From: Prolixibacteraceae bacterium UBA5740
GTDB taxonomy: Bacteria; Bacteroidota; Bacteroidia; Bacteroidales; Prolixibacteraceae
Assembly: GCA_002419285.1 (NCBI GenBank)
Contig: DIFU01000077.1
Coordinates: forward strand, 56,910 to 69,563
Length of the DNA stretch: 12,654 bases
Reading direction: 5' to 3'
Shown one piece after another: positions 6,303-12,654 of this stretch. Both the position numbers and the translations under genes were made by a program. The notes under the pieces are model-generated. The model ran no database searches. It was not told the DNA's origin and saw only the letters and a list, made by a program, of their open reading frames with translations. How positions within the stretch are numbered: the stretch's first letter is position 1; every line of letters starts with the position of its first letter.

Positions 6303-8177
6303 ATGACTGAAATTAAAAATGAAAACCTGGAATCCCAGGAAACCAATGTACCTGCCGAGGCTGTGCAGGTTAACGAAACTGTAGCCAATACAGTTGACAA
6401 ACAGGAAGAGGAATTTGATTGGGATATTCTTGAATCAGGATTGGATTCCTACACCAAGAAACGCAGAAACGAGCTGGAAAACCTCTACAACAGCACACTG
6501 AACACAGTTCAGGAAAAAGAAGTTGTCGAAGGAACCGTAATCTCCATGAACAAGAGAGAAGTTGTGGTTGACATTGGTTATAAATCCGATGGCGTTGTCA
6601 GCCTCAATGAATTCAGGTACAATCCAGAGATGAGAATTGGTGATAAGGTTGATGTATACATCGAAAGTCTGGAAGACAAAAAAGGACAGATGAACCTTTC
6701 CCACAAAAAAGCCCGTGCAATGCGTTCATGGGAGAAAATTAACCTCGCACACGACAATGATGAAATTATCAAGGGTTACATCAAATGCCGTACAAAAGGC
6801 GGTATGATTGTTGACGCCCTTGGAATCGAGGCATTCCTCCCCGGATCTCAGATCGATGTCAAGCCAATTCGTGATTACGATATGTATGTTGGCAAGACCA
6901 TGGAATTCAAGGTAGTTAAAATCAACCACGAATTCCGCAATGTTGTAGTTTCTCATAAAGCGCTCATTGAGGCTGAACTGGAACTGCAGAAAAAAGAAAT
7001 TATCTCTAAACTTGAGAAAGGCCAGGTACTCGAAGGTACTGTTAAAAACATCACATCTTATGGTGTATTTATCGACCTTGGTGGCGTAGACGGACTTATT
7101 CACATCACGGATCTTTCATGGGGCCGTATTACACACCCGAACGAAATCGTTGAATTGGATCAGAAACTGAATGTGGTGATCCTCGATTTCGATGATGACA
7201 AAAAACGTATCGCACTGGGCCTGAAACAGCTGACTCCCCATCCATGGGATAAACTCGACCAGGAACTCAAAGTTGGCGACACAGTTAAAGGTAAAGTGGT
7301 CGTTCTTGCCGACTATGGTGCATTTGTTGAAATTGCCCCGGGTGTCGAAGGACTTATCCACGTATCAGAAATGTCATGGAGCCAGCACCTGCGTAGTGCC
7401 CAGGATTTCCTTAAGGTTAGTGACGAAGTGGAAGCCCAGATTCTTACGCTTGATCGCGATGAAAGAAAAATGTCGCTCGGCATCAAACAACTGAAAAGCG
7501 ATCCTTGGGAAAATATTGACACCCGTTTTGGACTTGGAACCAGCCATAAAGCAACGGTTCGCAATTTCACCAACTTTGGTGTCTTTGTTGAAATCGAAGA
7601 AGGTGTTGATGGCTTGATTCATATCAGCGATTTGAGCTGGACGAAAAAAATCAAACATCCATCCGAATTTACCGGAATCGGTGAAGAAATCGAAGTTGTT
7701 GTACTTGATATCGACAAGGATAACCGTCGCCTTAGCCTTGGACACAAACAGCTGGAAGAAAACCCATGGGATGTTTTCGAAACCATTTTCACTGCTGACT
7801 CTATCCATGAAGGAACAATCGTTGAGCTGATGGATAAAGGTGCCGTAATTGCACTTCCATATGGCGTCGAAGGTTTTGCTACCCCACGTCATCTTGTGAA
7901 AGAAGATGGCAGCCAGGTAAAAATGGAAGAAAAACTCGAATTCAAGGTTATTGAATTCAATAAATCAGCTAAAAGAATCATTGTTTCGCATTCACGTGTT
8001 TATGAAGACGAAAAACGGGGTGAAGAACAGAGCAAAAGGAAATCTGAAAACAAAACAACCAAGAAAGCGATGAAAAATGTTTCTGACAATGTCGAAAAGA
8101 CTACGTTGGGAGACATCTCTGAACTGGCTGATTTGAAAAAACAGATGGAAGCTGACGAAAAAAATGATAAAAATTAG
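6303..8177 (+). CDS. rpsA: 30S ribosomal protein S1
   Basis: A 624-residue protein with six S1/OB RNA-binding repeats at about residues 73-137, 154-220, 241-310, 326-396, 413-484 and 499-566. Repeats 3-5 are the most alike, each with a GVDGLIH- or GVEGLIH-type core and SWxxxxxxP/A region, and each ending in LGxKQL. An acidic N-terminal segment (1-70) would dock on the 30S subunit, and a lysine/glutamate-rich tail (567-624) follows the last repeat. S1 brings mRNA to the small subunit. In Bacteroidota, where Shine-Dalgarno pairing is little used, this matters for AU-rich leaders. Its own leader is AT-rich without a Shine-Dalgarno. S1 represses its own translation in Escherichia coli; whether it does so here is unknown. 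It heads a likely operon with the STAS gene 34 bases downstream. Confidence 0.97.
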   Translation: MTEIKNENLESQETNVPAEAVQVNETVANTVDKQEEEFDWDILESGLDSYTKKRRNELENLYNSTLNTVQEKEVVEGTVISMNKREVVVDIGYKSDGVVSLNEFRYNPEMRIGDKVDVYIESLEDKKGQMNLSHKKARAMRSWEKINLAHDNDEIIKGYIKCRTKGGMIVDALGIEAFLPGSQIDVKPIRDYDMYVGKTMEFKVVKINHEFRNVVVSHKALIEAELELQKKEIISKLEKGQVLEGTVKNITSYGVFIDLGGVDGLIHITDLSWGRITHPNEIVELDQKLNVVILDFDDDKKRIALGLKQLTPHPWDKLDQELKVGDTVKGKVVVLADYGAFVEIAPGVEGLIHVSEMSWSQHLRSAQDFLKVSDEVEAQILTLDRDERKMSLGIKQLKSDPWENIDTRFGLGTSHKATVRNFTNFGVFVEIEEGVDGLIHISDLSWTKKIKHPSEFTGIGEEIEVVVLDIDKDNRRLSLGHKQLEENPWDVFETIFTADSIHEGTIVELMDKGAVIALPYGVEGFATPRHLVKEDGSQVKMEEKLEFKVIEFNKSAKRIIVSHSRVYEDEKRGEEQSKRKSENKTTKKAMKNVSDNVEKTTLGDISELADLKKQMEADEKNDKN

Positions 8178-8211
8178 GTTGCTGTTACCAGCATTTTCGT
8201 AAATTGTATAC

Positions 8212-8565
8212 ATGACGTCAGAAACAACAGAATACGGGAATTATTCACTCATAACGATTAAGGCTTCAAAGCTCGATGCCAGCAATGGCCCTGAACTGAA
8301 ATCCGAATTCGTTATGCTGAACTCCCACGGTGTAAAAAACTTTGTCGTCGATATGTCAGAATGTACATATTGTGACTCATCAGGCCTTAGGGCTCTGCTG
8401 GTTGCAAATCGTATTTGTGACGATGCTATCGGAACACTGATTTTGTTTGGATTGCAACCCGATGTCGAAAATATCTTCCGGTTATCGATGCTGCATACCA
8501 TGTTACTGATTGTCAATACAAAGGAAGAAGCTGAAGCGCTTTTGCTTAAAAAGGAAAGCATGTAA
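8212..8565 (+). CDS. STAS-domain protein (anti-sigma factor antagonist-like)
   Basis: A 117-residue single-domain STAS protein. The core runs VDMSECTYCDSSGLRALL (46-63), where DSSG at 55-58 is the conserved phosphorylation site; by comparison with SpoIIAA the second serine, Ser57, is the likely phosphate acceptor. The N-terminal strand YSLITIKASKLDASNGPELK (11-30) and a later LILFGLQPDVENIFRLS (76-92) complete the fold. Classic family members bind an anti-sigma kinase when unphosphorylated and so free a sigma factor. No anti-sigma kinase (HATPase) or PP2C phosphatase is encoded in this window, so the partner is unknown. The gene sits 34 bases after rpsA and 15 before rnz, suggesting co-transcription and a link to growth or translation rather than to a local stress module. 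A general protein-interaction role is also possible. Confidence 0.88.
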   Translation: MTSETTEYGNYSLITIKASKLDASNGPELKSEFVMLNSHGVKNFVVDMSECTYCDSSGLRALLVANRICDDAIGTLILFGLQPDVENIFRLSMLHTMLLIVNTKEEAEALLLKKESM

Positions 8566-8580
8566 CCAAGCTATTTATCC

Positions 8581-9510
8581 ATGTCTTTTAAACTGACAGT
8601 ATTAGGTAGTGGTTCTGCCCTGCCAACATCAGAAAAATTTCCAACCGCTCATGTGCTCAATGTACATGAGCGGTTTTTTCTCATCGACTGTGGCGAAGGC
8701 ACACAGATCCAACTCCGACGCTATCGCATCAGTATAGCCAAAATAAAACACATATTTATTTCACATTTGCACGGCGACCACTTCTATGGACTGATCGGAC
8801 TCATTTCGACCCGAAATCTATTGGGAATCAAGAGTGATCTCCACATTTATGCACACTCTGAAATTAAAAGGTTGCTTGACCCACAAATCAACTTCATGAA
8901 AGGTGAACTGGGATATAACATATTGTTTCATCCCCTGAATTTCAAAGCGGCTCAAGTAATTTTCTCAGACAAAAAGGTTGAGGTGACATCCTTCCCTTTG
9001 CGTCATAGCATACCGGTCTGTGGATTTCTTTTTCAAGAAAAACAAGCCTTACCAAACCTAAGGAAGGATATGATTGAACAATTGGATATTCCTATCAGGG
9101 ATAGACAGTCGATCAAGGAAGGTGGAGGTTTTACGGACAGTGACGGTCATTTTTATGAACATTTGGAATTGACCATTCCACCTGTAACTTCTCGCTCATA
9201 TGCATACTGCACTGATACAACTCCGTTTGAACCAGCATTGGAATTCATCACGGGCGCCAGTATTTTATACCATGAGGCCACTTTCCAGTCCGACATGGAA
9301 GAATGGGCAGCCAAAACATTTCATTCAACGGCACAACAGGCAGGAATGATAGCCCGTAGGGCGGGTGTTAAACAATTACTGATCGGCCATTTTTCAAATC
9401 GTTACGATTCTGATGAGAGCTTTTTGGATGAAGCAAGAAGGGAATTCAAGGAAACCTACCTGGCCAGGGAGGGCAAAACATACCGGATCGAAGAAAACAG
9501 AAGCAGCTAA
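8581..9510 (+). CDS. rnz: ribonuclease Z (tRNA 3' endonuclease)
   Basis: A 309-residue short-form RNase Z of the metallo-beta-lactamase fold, which cuts the 3' trailer from tRNA precursors. The zinc ligands are all visible: SHLHGDH at 61-67 (H62, H64, D66, H67), H142 in PLRHS, D212 in CTDTT and H270 in IGHFSNRY. H248 in HST is the other conserved catalytic histidine. The N-terminal LGSGSALPT and FLIDCGEGTQ (33-42) are family hallmarks. A canonical glycine-rich exosite arm is not obvious; residues about 151-185 probably form the equivalent. It starts 15 bases after the STAS gene. A terminator-like hairpin lies within codons 21-33. Its TAA (9508-9510) overlaps the stop codon of the convergent helicase gene. 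Confidence 0.96.
   Translation: MSFKLTVLGSGSALPTSEKFPTAHVLNVHERFFLIDCGEGTQIQLRRYRISIAKIKHIFISHLHGDHFYGLIGLISTRNLLGIKSDLHIYAHSEIKRLLDPQINFMKGELGYNILFHPLNFKAAQVIFSDKKVEVTSFPLRHSIPVCGFLFQEKQALPNLRKDMIEQLDIPIRDRQSIKEGGGFTDSDGHFYEHLELTIPPVTSRSYAYCTDTTPFEPALEFITGASILYHEATFQSDMEEWAAKTFHSTAQQAGMIARRAGVKQLLIGHFSNRYDSDESFLDEARREFKETYLAREGKTYRIEENRSS
8643..8679 (+). terminator. terminator-like hairpin inside the start of rnz
   Basis: AACCGCTCATGT (8643-8654) pairs without mismatch with ACATGAGCGGTT (8664-8675) around the nine-base loop GCTCAATGT. Six T residues run from 8674 to 8679. This is the layout of an intrinsic terminator pointing with rnz, about 60 bases into its coding region. It could attenuate rnz when translation is slow (a translating ribosome would open the stem), or end part of the rpsA-STAS transcripts. 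The protein sequence encoded there is normal for RNase Z, so coincidence remains possible. Confidence 0.45.
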
Positions 9511-10937
9511 TCATCATTCTTGATGAAAAAACGCTTATCAAAATTCACCAGGTATAATTTTTCCATTGGTCTTGTGAAAGCTGTATATAACCATCGGTAA
9601 AAATCACGATTCAACATTTCAGGAGTTAAATATCCTGTGTCCACAAATACTGCCTTCCATTGTCCACCCTGCGCTTTATGGCAGGTGATAGCATAGGCAA
9701 ACTTGACTTGTAACGCATTGTAATACTTATCCTGCTTTATTTTCTTCCAACGCTCCCTCTTATTCTTAATTTCCTGATAATCCTCAGAAACAGATAGGAA
9801 AAGCCGATTACTGTCAACCTGGCTTAAGGATGCGGTTTCTATATTGAGGGTATCCATAAGGATGTTGCAACGTACTTCCACATCATCGTAATCGATGAAA
9901 CGCAGGCTTACATCTGCAAAACGGAATCCATGAAGATTCTCATAACCATAGATATGCAAAACCTCAGTGATATCGCCATTAGCGATAAAATCCAGGTTTT
10001 CGGTTCCTTCTGACCAGAAGTAATTGTTCTTTACAACCATGAGCAAATCACCTCTTGAAATTTCAGAATCACGAAAGAGTATTGACGAACGAATACCGCT
10101 GTTGTACTGATTAGCTCGTTTATTTGACCGGGTCAGTACTATGGTGTCATAAATTCCAAAATTGTCGTAACACCAATTGATCTTTTCAATCAACTCTCCT
10201 CCTGGGATTTTCTCTATATCAGAAAAATCGTTTACGTATATTCGATAAAAGTCGGCAACTTGATTATTCCCGATTGAGGTTCTTAATCCGGTGGCATTCT
10301 CGAGAATCCCGGAATTCTTTTCCTGACGCACAACATCCGTCAGTTCATTTTCCATAACACCAAATCCATACTGTTCGATACTCTCACTGCTTAATGCCGG
10401 GCTCAAACTAATGCCCACAGGAGGCAACTGTGCCGTATCACCAACTAAGATCAAGCGACAGTCTTTGCCAGAATATACATATTCCAATAAATCATCCAGT
10501 ACTTTGCCTGAGCCGAAGACCGAATTCTCGCTTGATTGATTCGAAATCATAGAAGCCTCATCGACAATAAAATAGGTAGATTTATGCAGGTTCTTATCCA
10601 AGACAAAAATCCCTGTTCCGTCTGTAGAAGATTTTTGACGGTAAATTTTCTTATGAATAGTGTATGACGTTTTTCCTGTATAGTTCATCAACACTTTCGC
10701 GGCCCTGCCGGTCGGGGCCAAAAGTACCGACCCTATTTGAAAGTTATCCAGTGTTTTCACCAACTGGCTGATCATGGTCGTCTTTCCTGTACCGGCATAA
10801 CCTTTCAAAACATAAACAAAGTCCTCCGGTTTATTGGCGATAAAATCGGATAGACTCAATAACATATTTATTTGACTTTCAGTTAGTTGAAACCCCAAGC
10901 CAGAAGTTAAGACCGAGAAAATATGATTTTTGAGCAT
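9507..10937 (-). CDS. RecD-like AAA/SF1 DNA helicase
   Basis: A 476-residue superfamily 1 helicase of the RecD/TraA-like (COG0507) group. Visible motifs are Walker A GYAGTGKTT at 46-54 (Lys52), motif Ia LAPTGRAA at 73-80, Walker B VDEASM at 125-130, motif III LVGDTAQLPPVG at 164-175, TCHKAQGGQW at 418-427 and motif VI YTAFTRP at 451-457 with the arginine finger Arg456. An SH3-like 2B segment is likely around 290-330 (GDLLMVV). It is much shorter than RecD2 (about 700 or more residues) and lacks that protein's N-terminal extension; no recB or recC is nearby. Such stand-alone proteins are common in Bacteroidota. A role in DNA repair or replication is inferred from the family. The last codons overlap the end of rnz by four bases. 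Its start lies 89 bases from a divergent gene. Confidence 0.9.
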   Translation of the reverse strand: MLKNHIFSVLTSGLGFQLTESQINMLLSLSDFIANKPEDFVYVLKGYAGTGKTTMISQLVKTLDNFQIGSVLLAPTGRAAKVLMNYTGKTSYTIHKKIYRQKSSTDGTGIFVLDKNLHKSTYFIVDEASMISNQSSENSVFGSGKVLDDLLEYVYSGKDCRLILVGDTAQLPPVGISLSPALSSESIEQYGFGVMENELTDVVRQEKNSGILENATGLRTSIGNNQVADFYRIYVNDFSDIEKIPGGELIEKINWCYDNFGIYDTIVLTRSNKRANQYNSGIRSSILFRDSEISRGDLLMVVKNNYFWSEGTENLDFIANGDITEVLHIYGYENLHGFRFADVSLRFIDYDDVEVRCNILMDTLNIETASLSQVDSNRLFLSVSEDYQEIKNKRERWKKIKQDKYYNALQVKFAYAITCHKAQGGQWKAVFVDTGYLTPEMLNRDFYRWLYTAFTRPMEKLYLVNFDKRFFIKNDD

Positions 10938-10984
10938 CCCAGATAAAAAACTATAACCAACGGAAGGTAAATGATTTTTTTTTA

Positions 10985-10992
10985 TAATTTTG
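10985..10992 (+). promoter_or_regulatory. possible -7 promoter box for the unknown-protein/DUF3822/rsmD run
   Basis: TAATTTTG matches TAnnTTTG and is identical, with the following C, to the box before rpsA. Transcription would start near 10998, about 29 bases before the ATG at 11027. A T9 run (10975-10983) lies directly upstream, but no TTTG occurs at -33 distance. It is the only good candidate in the 89-base divergent gap 10938-11026; no clear box was found for the helicase on the other strand. Confidence 0.45.
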
Positions 10993-11026
10993 CCTCAACC
11001 GAAAATAACTTACTAAAAATATAGAA

Positions 11027-11659
11027 ATGAGAACTGTAATTCAAGTTGCGCTTTTTATTGTTGCTTTGGTTTTGGCATATTTTGTTTACAACAGTATCCA
11101 AACCCCAATAGCATTCAAAAAAGAACAAGATGTGCGCTACAACCAAACCATTGAAAGGCTTAAGGAAATCCGAAAAGCACAAATTGCATTCAAAGATGTG
11201 CATGGTCGTTTCACCGGAAGTTGGGATACCCTGATCCATTTCGTGAAATTTGATTCAGTCAGGATGGTAAAGAAAATCGGTAACCTCACAGATAGTATGG
11301 TTGAAAAGGGTATCAATGAAAGAAAAGCGCTTGAACTGGGCTTGATTGTTCGTGACACGCTTCGTGAAAGTGTTCTGGAATCTGTTTTTGGTGAAGGTTT
11401 TGATCCTGAACAACTGAAAGTTGTTCCCTTAGCTGATACCACTGCCTATTTTGCACTGGGGGCCACCGTAATCACTACAGGTTCAGGAATTAAAGTTCCC
11501 GTTTTTGAAGCCAAAGTCCACAATAACGTATTGCTTAGAGGTCTCGACCGCCAACTGGTAATCAACCTGAATGACCAGAGAAGAGTGCAGAACAAGTATC
11601 CTGGCCTCAAAGTGGGATCCTTAACTGAGACCAACAACAATGCAGGTAATTGGGAGTAA
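11027..11659 (+). CDS. membrane-anchored protein of unknown function with pseudopilin-like layout
   Basis: A 210-residue protein not assigned to a named family. It starts with one hydrophobic segment (residues about 4-24) that should span the inner membrane, followed by a charged helix-forming stretch (about 33-55). Next comes AQIAFKDVHGRFTGSWDTL (52-70), which resembles the post-helix region of type IV pilins and pseudopilins (a helix, then a HGR[FY]-type turn and a short helix). The rest (about 75-210) is a soluble domain, probably periplasmic. It lacks a prepilin peptidase site (Gly then Phe) and the usual Glu5, so it is not a processed pilin by sequence. It is preceded by a TAATTTTG box and followed, after five bases, by the DUF3822 gene, so the two are likely co-expressed. 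Coding is well supported; function is not known. Confidence 0.8.
   Translation: MRTVIQVALFIVALVLAYFVYNSIQTPIAFKKEQDVRYNQTIERLKEIRKAQIAFKDVHGRFTGSWDTLIHFVKFDSVRMVKKIGNLTDSMVEKGINERKALELGLIVRDTLRESVLESVFGEGFDPEQLKVVPLADTTAYFALGATVITTGSGIKVPVFEAKVHNNVLLRGLDRQLVINLNDQRRVQNKYPGLKVGSLTETNNNAGNWE
11652..11656 (+). promoter_or_regulatory. Shine-Dalgarno-like GGGAG before the DUF3822 start
   Basis: GGGAG lies eight bases before the ATG at 11665-11667, within the last codons of the preceding gene. This supports that ATG over the in-frame TTG at 11650. Such purine boxes are rare before other genes in this window. Confidence 0.45.
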
Positions 11660-11664
11660 TTTCG

Positions 11665-12489
11665 ATGCAGAATTTTGTATTCAGGGAAAGTAACTTTGAC
11701 CTGAACAACAGTCAACAATATAGTTTATCCATCCAGGCTGACCTGGATGGATTTTCTTTTGTAATCCAACAAAACCAGACTGGTCAGATTGTATTAATCC
11801 ACACTGAGTCATTCATGCTCAGCCATTATGGAATTCTGGCAAGGAAAATCCAGGAATTGACGGAGAAATATGATATGCTTAAGGGCGACTTTGATAATAT
11901 TCAAGTTTATTTGCCCGGATCCCAAACAGGTGTATTCCCTGATGATTTTCACCTCGAAAAAGAAATCAGGAATTCTTTACTCGAGAAAAAATCTTTAAAA
12001 AATCGCACCAAAACCGTAAGCAGTGTAACAATCCTTCCCGGCTATCAGCTTTGTTGGCTCATTGAATCTACATTAAAGGAAACAATTATTGAATGCTACC
12101 CAAAGGCCAGAATCACACATATTGCAGTACCACTGATTCACTACTTTGCGAATTTGCATAATAATGCAGACAAGAATTGGTATTGCTATTTGTCAGATAA
12201 GGAAATCTTCTTTTTGGGATTCGACAAAGGACAACTATGCTTCTTCAATAAATTCTCCTGCATTGAAGAACAGGACGTTCTCTACTATCTAATGGCTATC
12301 AGCAGGGTTCCCAAAATGGAGAATGCAACGATAACCATTACCGGGCATCAGGAAAGGAAAGACTTGATGATCAAATATTGCTTTGACAATGAAATTACTG
12401 CAGTCCCTCACAATCCAGTACTTCGTTTACCTGTACTGCCCAAGAGTTCACCACAGATACCAAGTAATTTAATCCCGTTACTGATATGA
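11665..12489 (+). CDS. DUF3822 family protein
   Basis: A 274-residue cytosolic-looking protein with no signal peptide or membrane segment. Its order of blocks matches the Bacteroidota DUF3822 family: an N-terminal strand-rich half (FSFVIQQNQTGQIV, LPGSQTGVFPDDF), a linker, then a second half with HIAVPLIHYF, WYCYLSDKEIFFLGFDKGQL and EEQDVLYYLMAI. The second half resembles the strand pattern of actin/RNase H-like domains such as those of PilM and GspL, but no clear ATP-binding motif is seen; this link is inference. The frame is open from a TTG at 11650, overlapping the previous gene. The ATG at 11665 is preferred because it has a GGGAG box and avoids the overlap. rsmD begins four bases after its stop, an arrangement I believe is common in Bacteroidota. 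Function unknown. Confidence 0.85.
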   Translation: MQNFVFRESNFDLNNSQQYSLSIQADLDGFSFVIQQNQTGQIVLIHTESFMLSHYGILARKIQELTEKYDMLKGDFDNIQVYLPGSQTGVFPDDFHLEKEIRNSLLEKKSLKNRTKTVSSVTILPGYQLCWLIESTLKETIIECYPKARITHIAVPLIHYFANLHNNADKNWYCYLSDKEIFFLGFDKGQLCFFNKFSCIEEQDVLYYLMAISRVPKMENATITITGHQERKDLMIKYCFDNEITAVPHNPVLRLPVLPKSSPQIPSNLIPLLI

Positions 12490-12493
12490 TCCA

Positions 12494-12654
12494 ATGAGAA
12501 TTGTAGGAGGTAAATATAAAGGAAGAATCTTCCATCCTGGTAAAAGTTTTAAAGCTAGACCGACTACAGACTTTGCAAAGGAGAACCTGTTTAATATTCT
12601 CGAAAACCGGCTTGATTGGGAAAACATTGATGCTCTCGATCTTTTTGCCGGTAC
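12494..12654 (+). CDS. rsmD: 16S rRNA (guanine966-N2)-methyltransferase, 5' part
   Basis: The first 53 codons of a gene cut by the right edge of the window. The N-terminus MRIVGGKYKGR and RPTTDFAKENLFNIL (22-36) are typical of Bacteroidota RsmD. DLFAG at 49-53 begins the S-adenosylmethionine-binding motif I (normally DLFAGTG). The enzyme methylates N2 of G966 in 16S rRNA on assembled small-subunit precursors. The ATG at 12494 follows the DUF3822 stop by four bases, so the two genes are probably co-transcribed. The catalytic motif (NPPY-type) lies outside the window. Confidence 0.93.
   Translation, partial: MRIVGGKYKGRIFHPGKSFKARPTTDFAKENLFNILENRLDWENIDALDLFAG

Noticed and set aside
8181..8198. 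Small hairpin GCTG-TTAC-CAGC followed by ATTTTC after rpsA
   Set aside because: A four-base stem is too weak for a terminator, and the downstream genes appear co-transcribed.
9511..9526. Six-base inverted repeat TCATCA/TGATGA at the rnz-helicase junction
   Set aside because: AT-rich, short and without a T-tract on the 3' side in either direction, so not a convincing terminator.
10975..10983. T9 run as a phase-variation tract
   Set aside because: It lies upstream of the -7 box and outside coding sequence. A promoter-spacing effect is possible, but nothing else supports phase variation.
11650..11664. TTG start giving a longer DUF3822 protein
   Set aside because: It overlaps the preceding gene, and the ATG at 11665 has a GGGAG box at good spacing.

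Overview
This window looks like chromosomal DNA of a member of the Bacteroidota, probably near Bacteroidales. The evidence is a cluster of Bacteroidota-type proteins (DUF3822 protein next to rsmD, six-domain S1 protein, short RecD-like helicase), promoter-like TAnnTTTG boxes, almost no Shine-Dalgarno sequences and a moderately AT-rich composition. The placement is inferred from reading proteins and motifs, not from a search. No tRNA, rRNA, CRISPR array, insertion sequence or phage gene was seen.

Left part (about 1-6011, minus strand): a nucleotide-sugar operon transcribed right to left. Its order is UDP-glucuronate decarboxylase (UXS type), rfbA, rfbC, rfbD, a phosphoglucomutase/phosphomannomutase, then a secreted DUF1080 protein. 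The four genes rfbA to the mutase are packed with gaps of 2 or 3 bases or a 4-base overlap. The mutase can supply glucose-1-phosphate to RfbA, and RfbC and RfbD complete dTDP-L-rhamnose. The 4,6-dehydratase RfbB needed between them is absent from the window. UXS would make UDP-xylose, but its supplier (UDP-glucose dehydrogenase) is also absent. The operon probably ends at a bidirectional hairpin terminator at 73-107, shared with a convergent gene of which only a few C-terminal codons may be visible at the left edge.

Middle part (6012-9510): a 291-base divergent intergenic region holds a good Bacteroidota promoter for rpsA and a structured leader for the sugar operon. Plus-strand genes follow: rpsA (ribosomal protein S1), a small STAS-domain protein, and rnz (ribonuclease Z), probably co-transcribed. 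A perfect 12-base-pair hairpin followed by a T-tract lies inside the start of rnz and looks like an intrinsic terminator.

Right part (9507-12654): a RecD-like helicase on the minus strand overlaps the end of rnz by four bases. Divergent from it is a plus-strand run: a membrane-anchored protein of unknown function with a pseudopilin-like layout, a DUF3822 protein, and the start of rsmD (16S rRNA G966 methyltransferase), cut by the window edge.

Most of the window is housekeeping. No clearly new system is visible. The items most worth checking are the terminator-like hairpin in rnz, the overlapping hairpins in the UXS leader, and the possible pseudopilin-like/actin-like pair upstream of rsmD.
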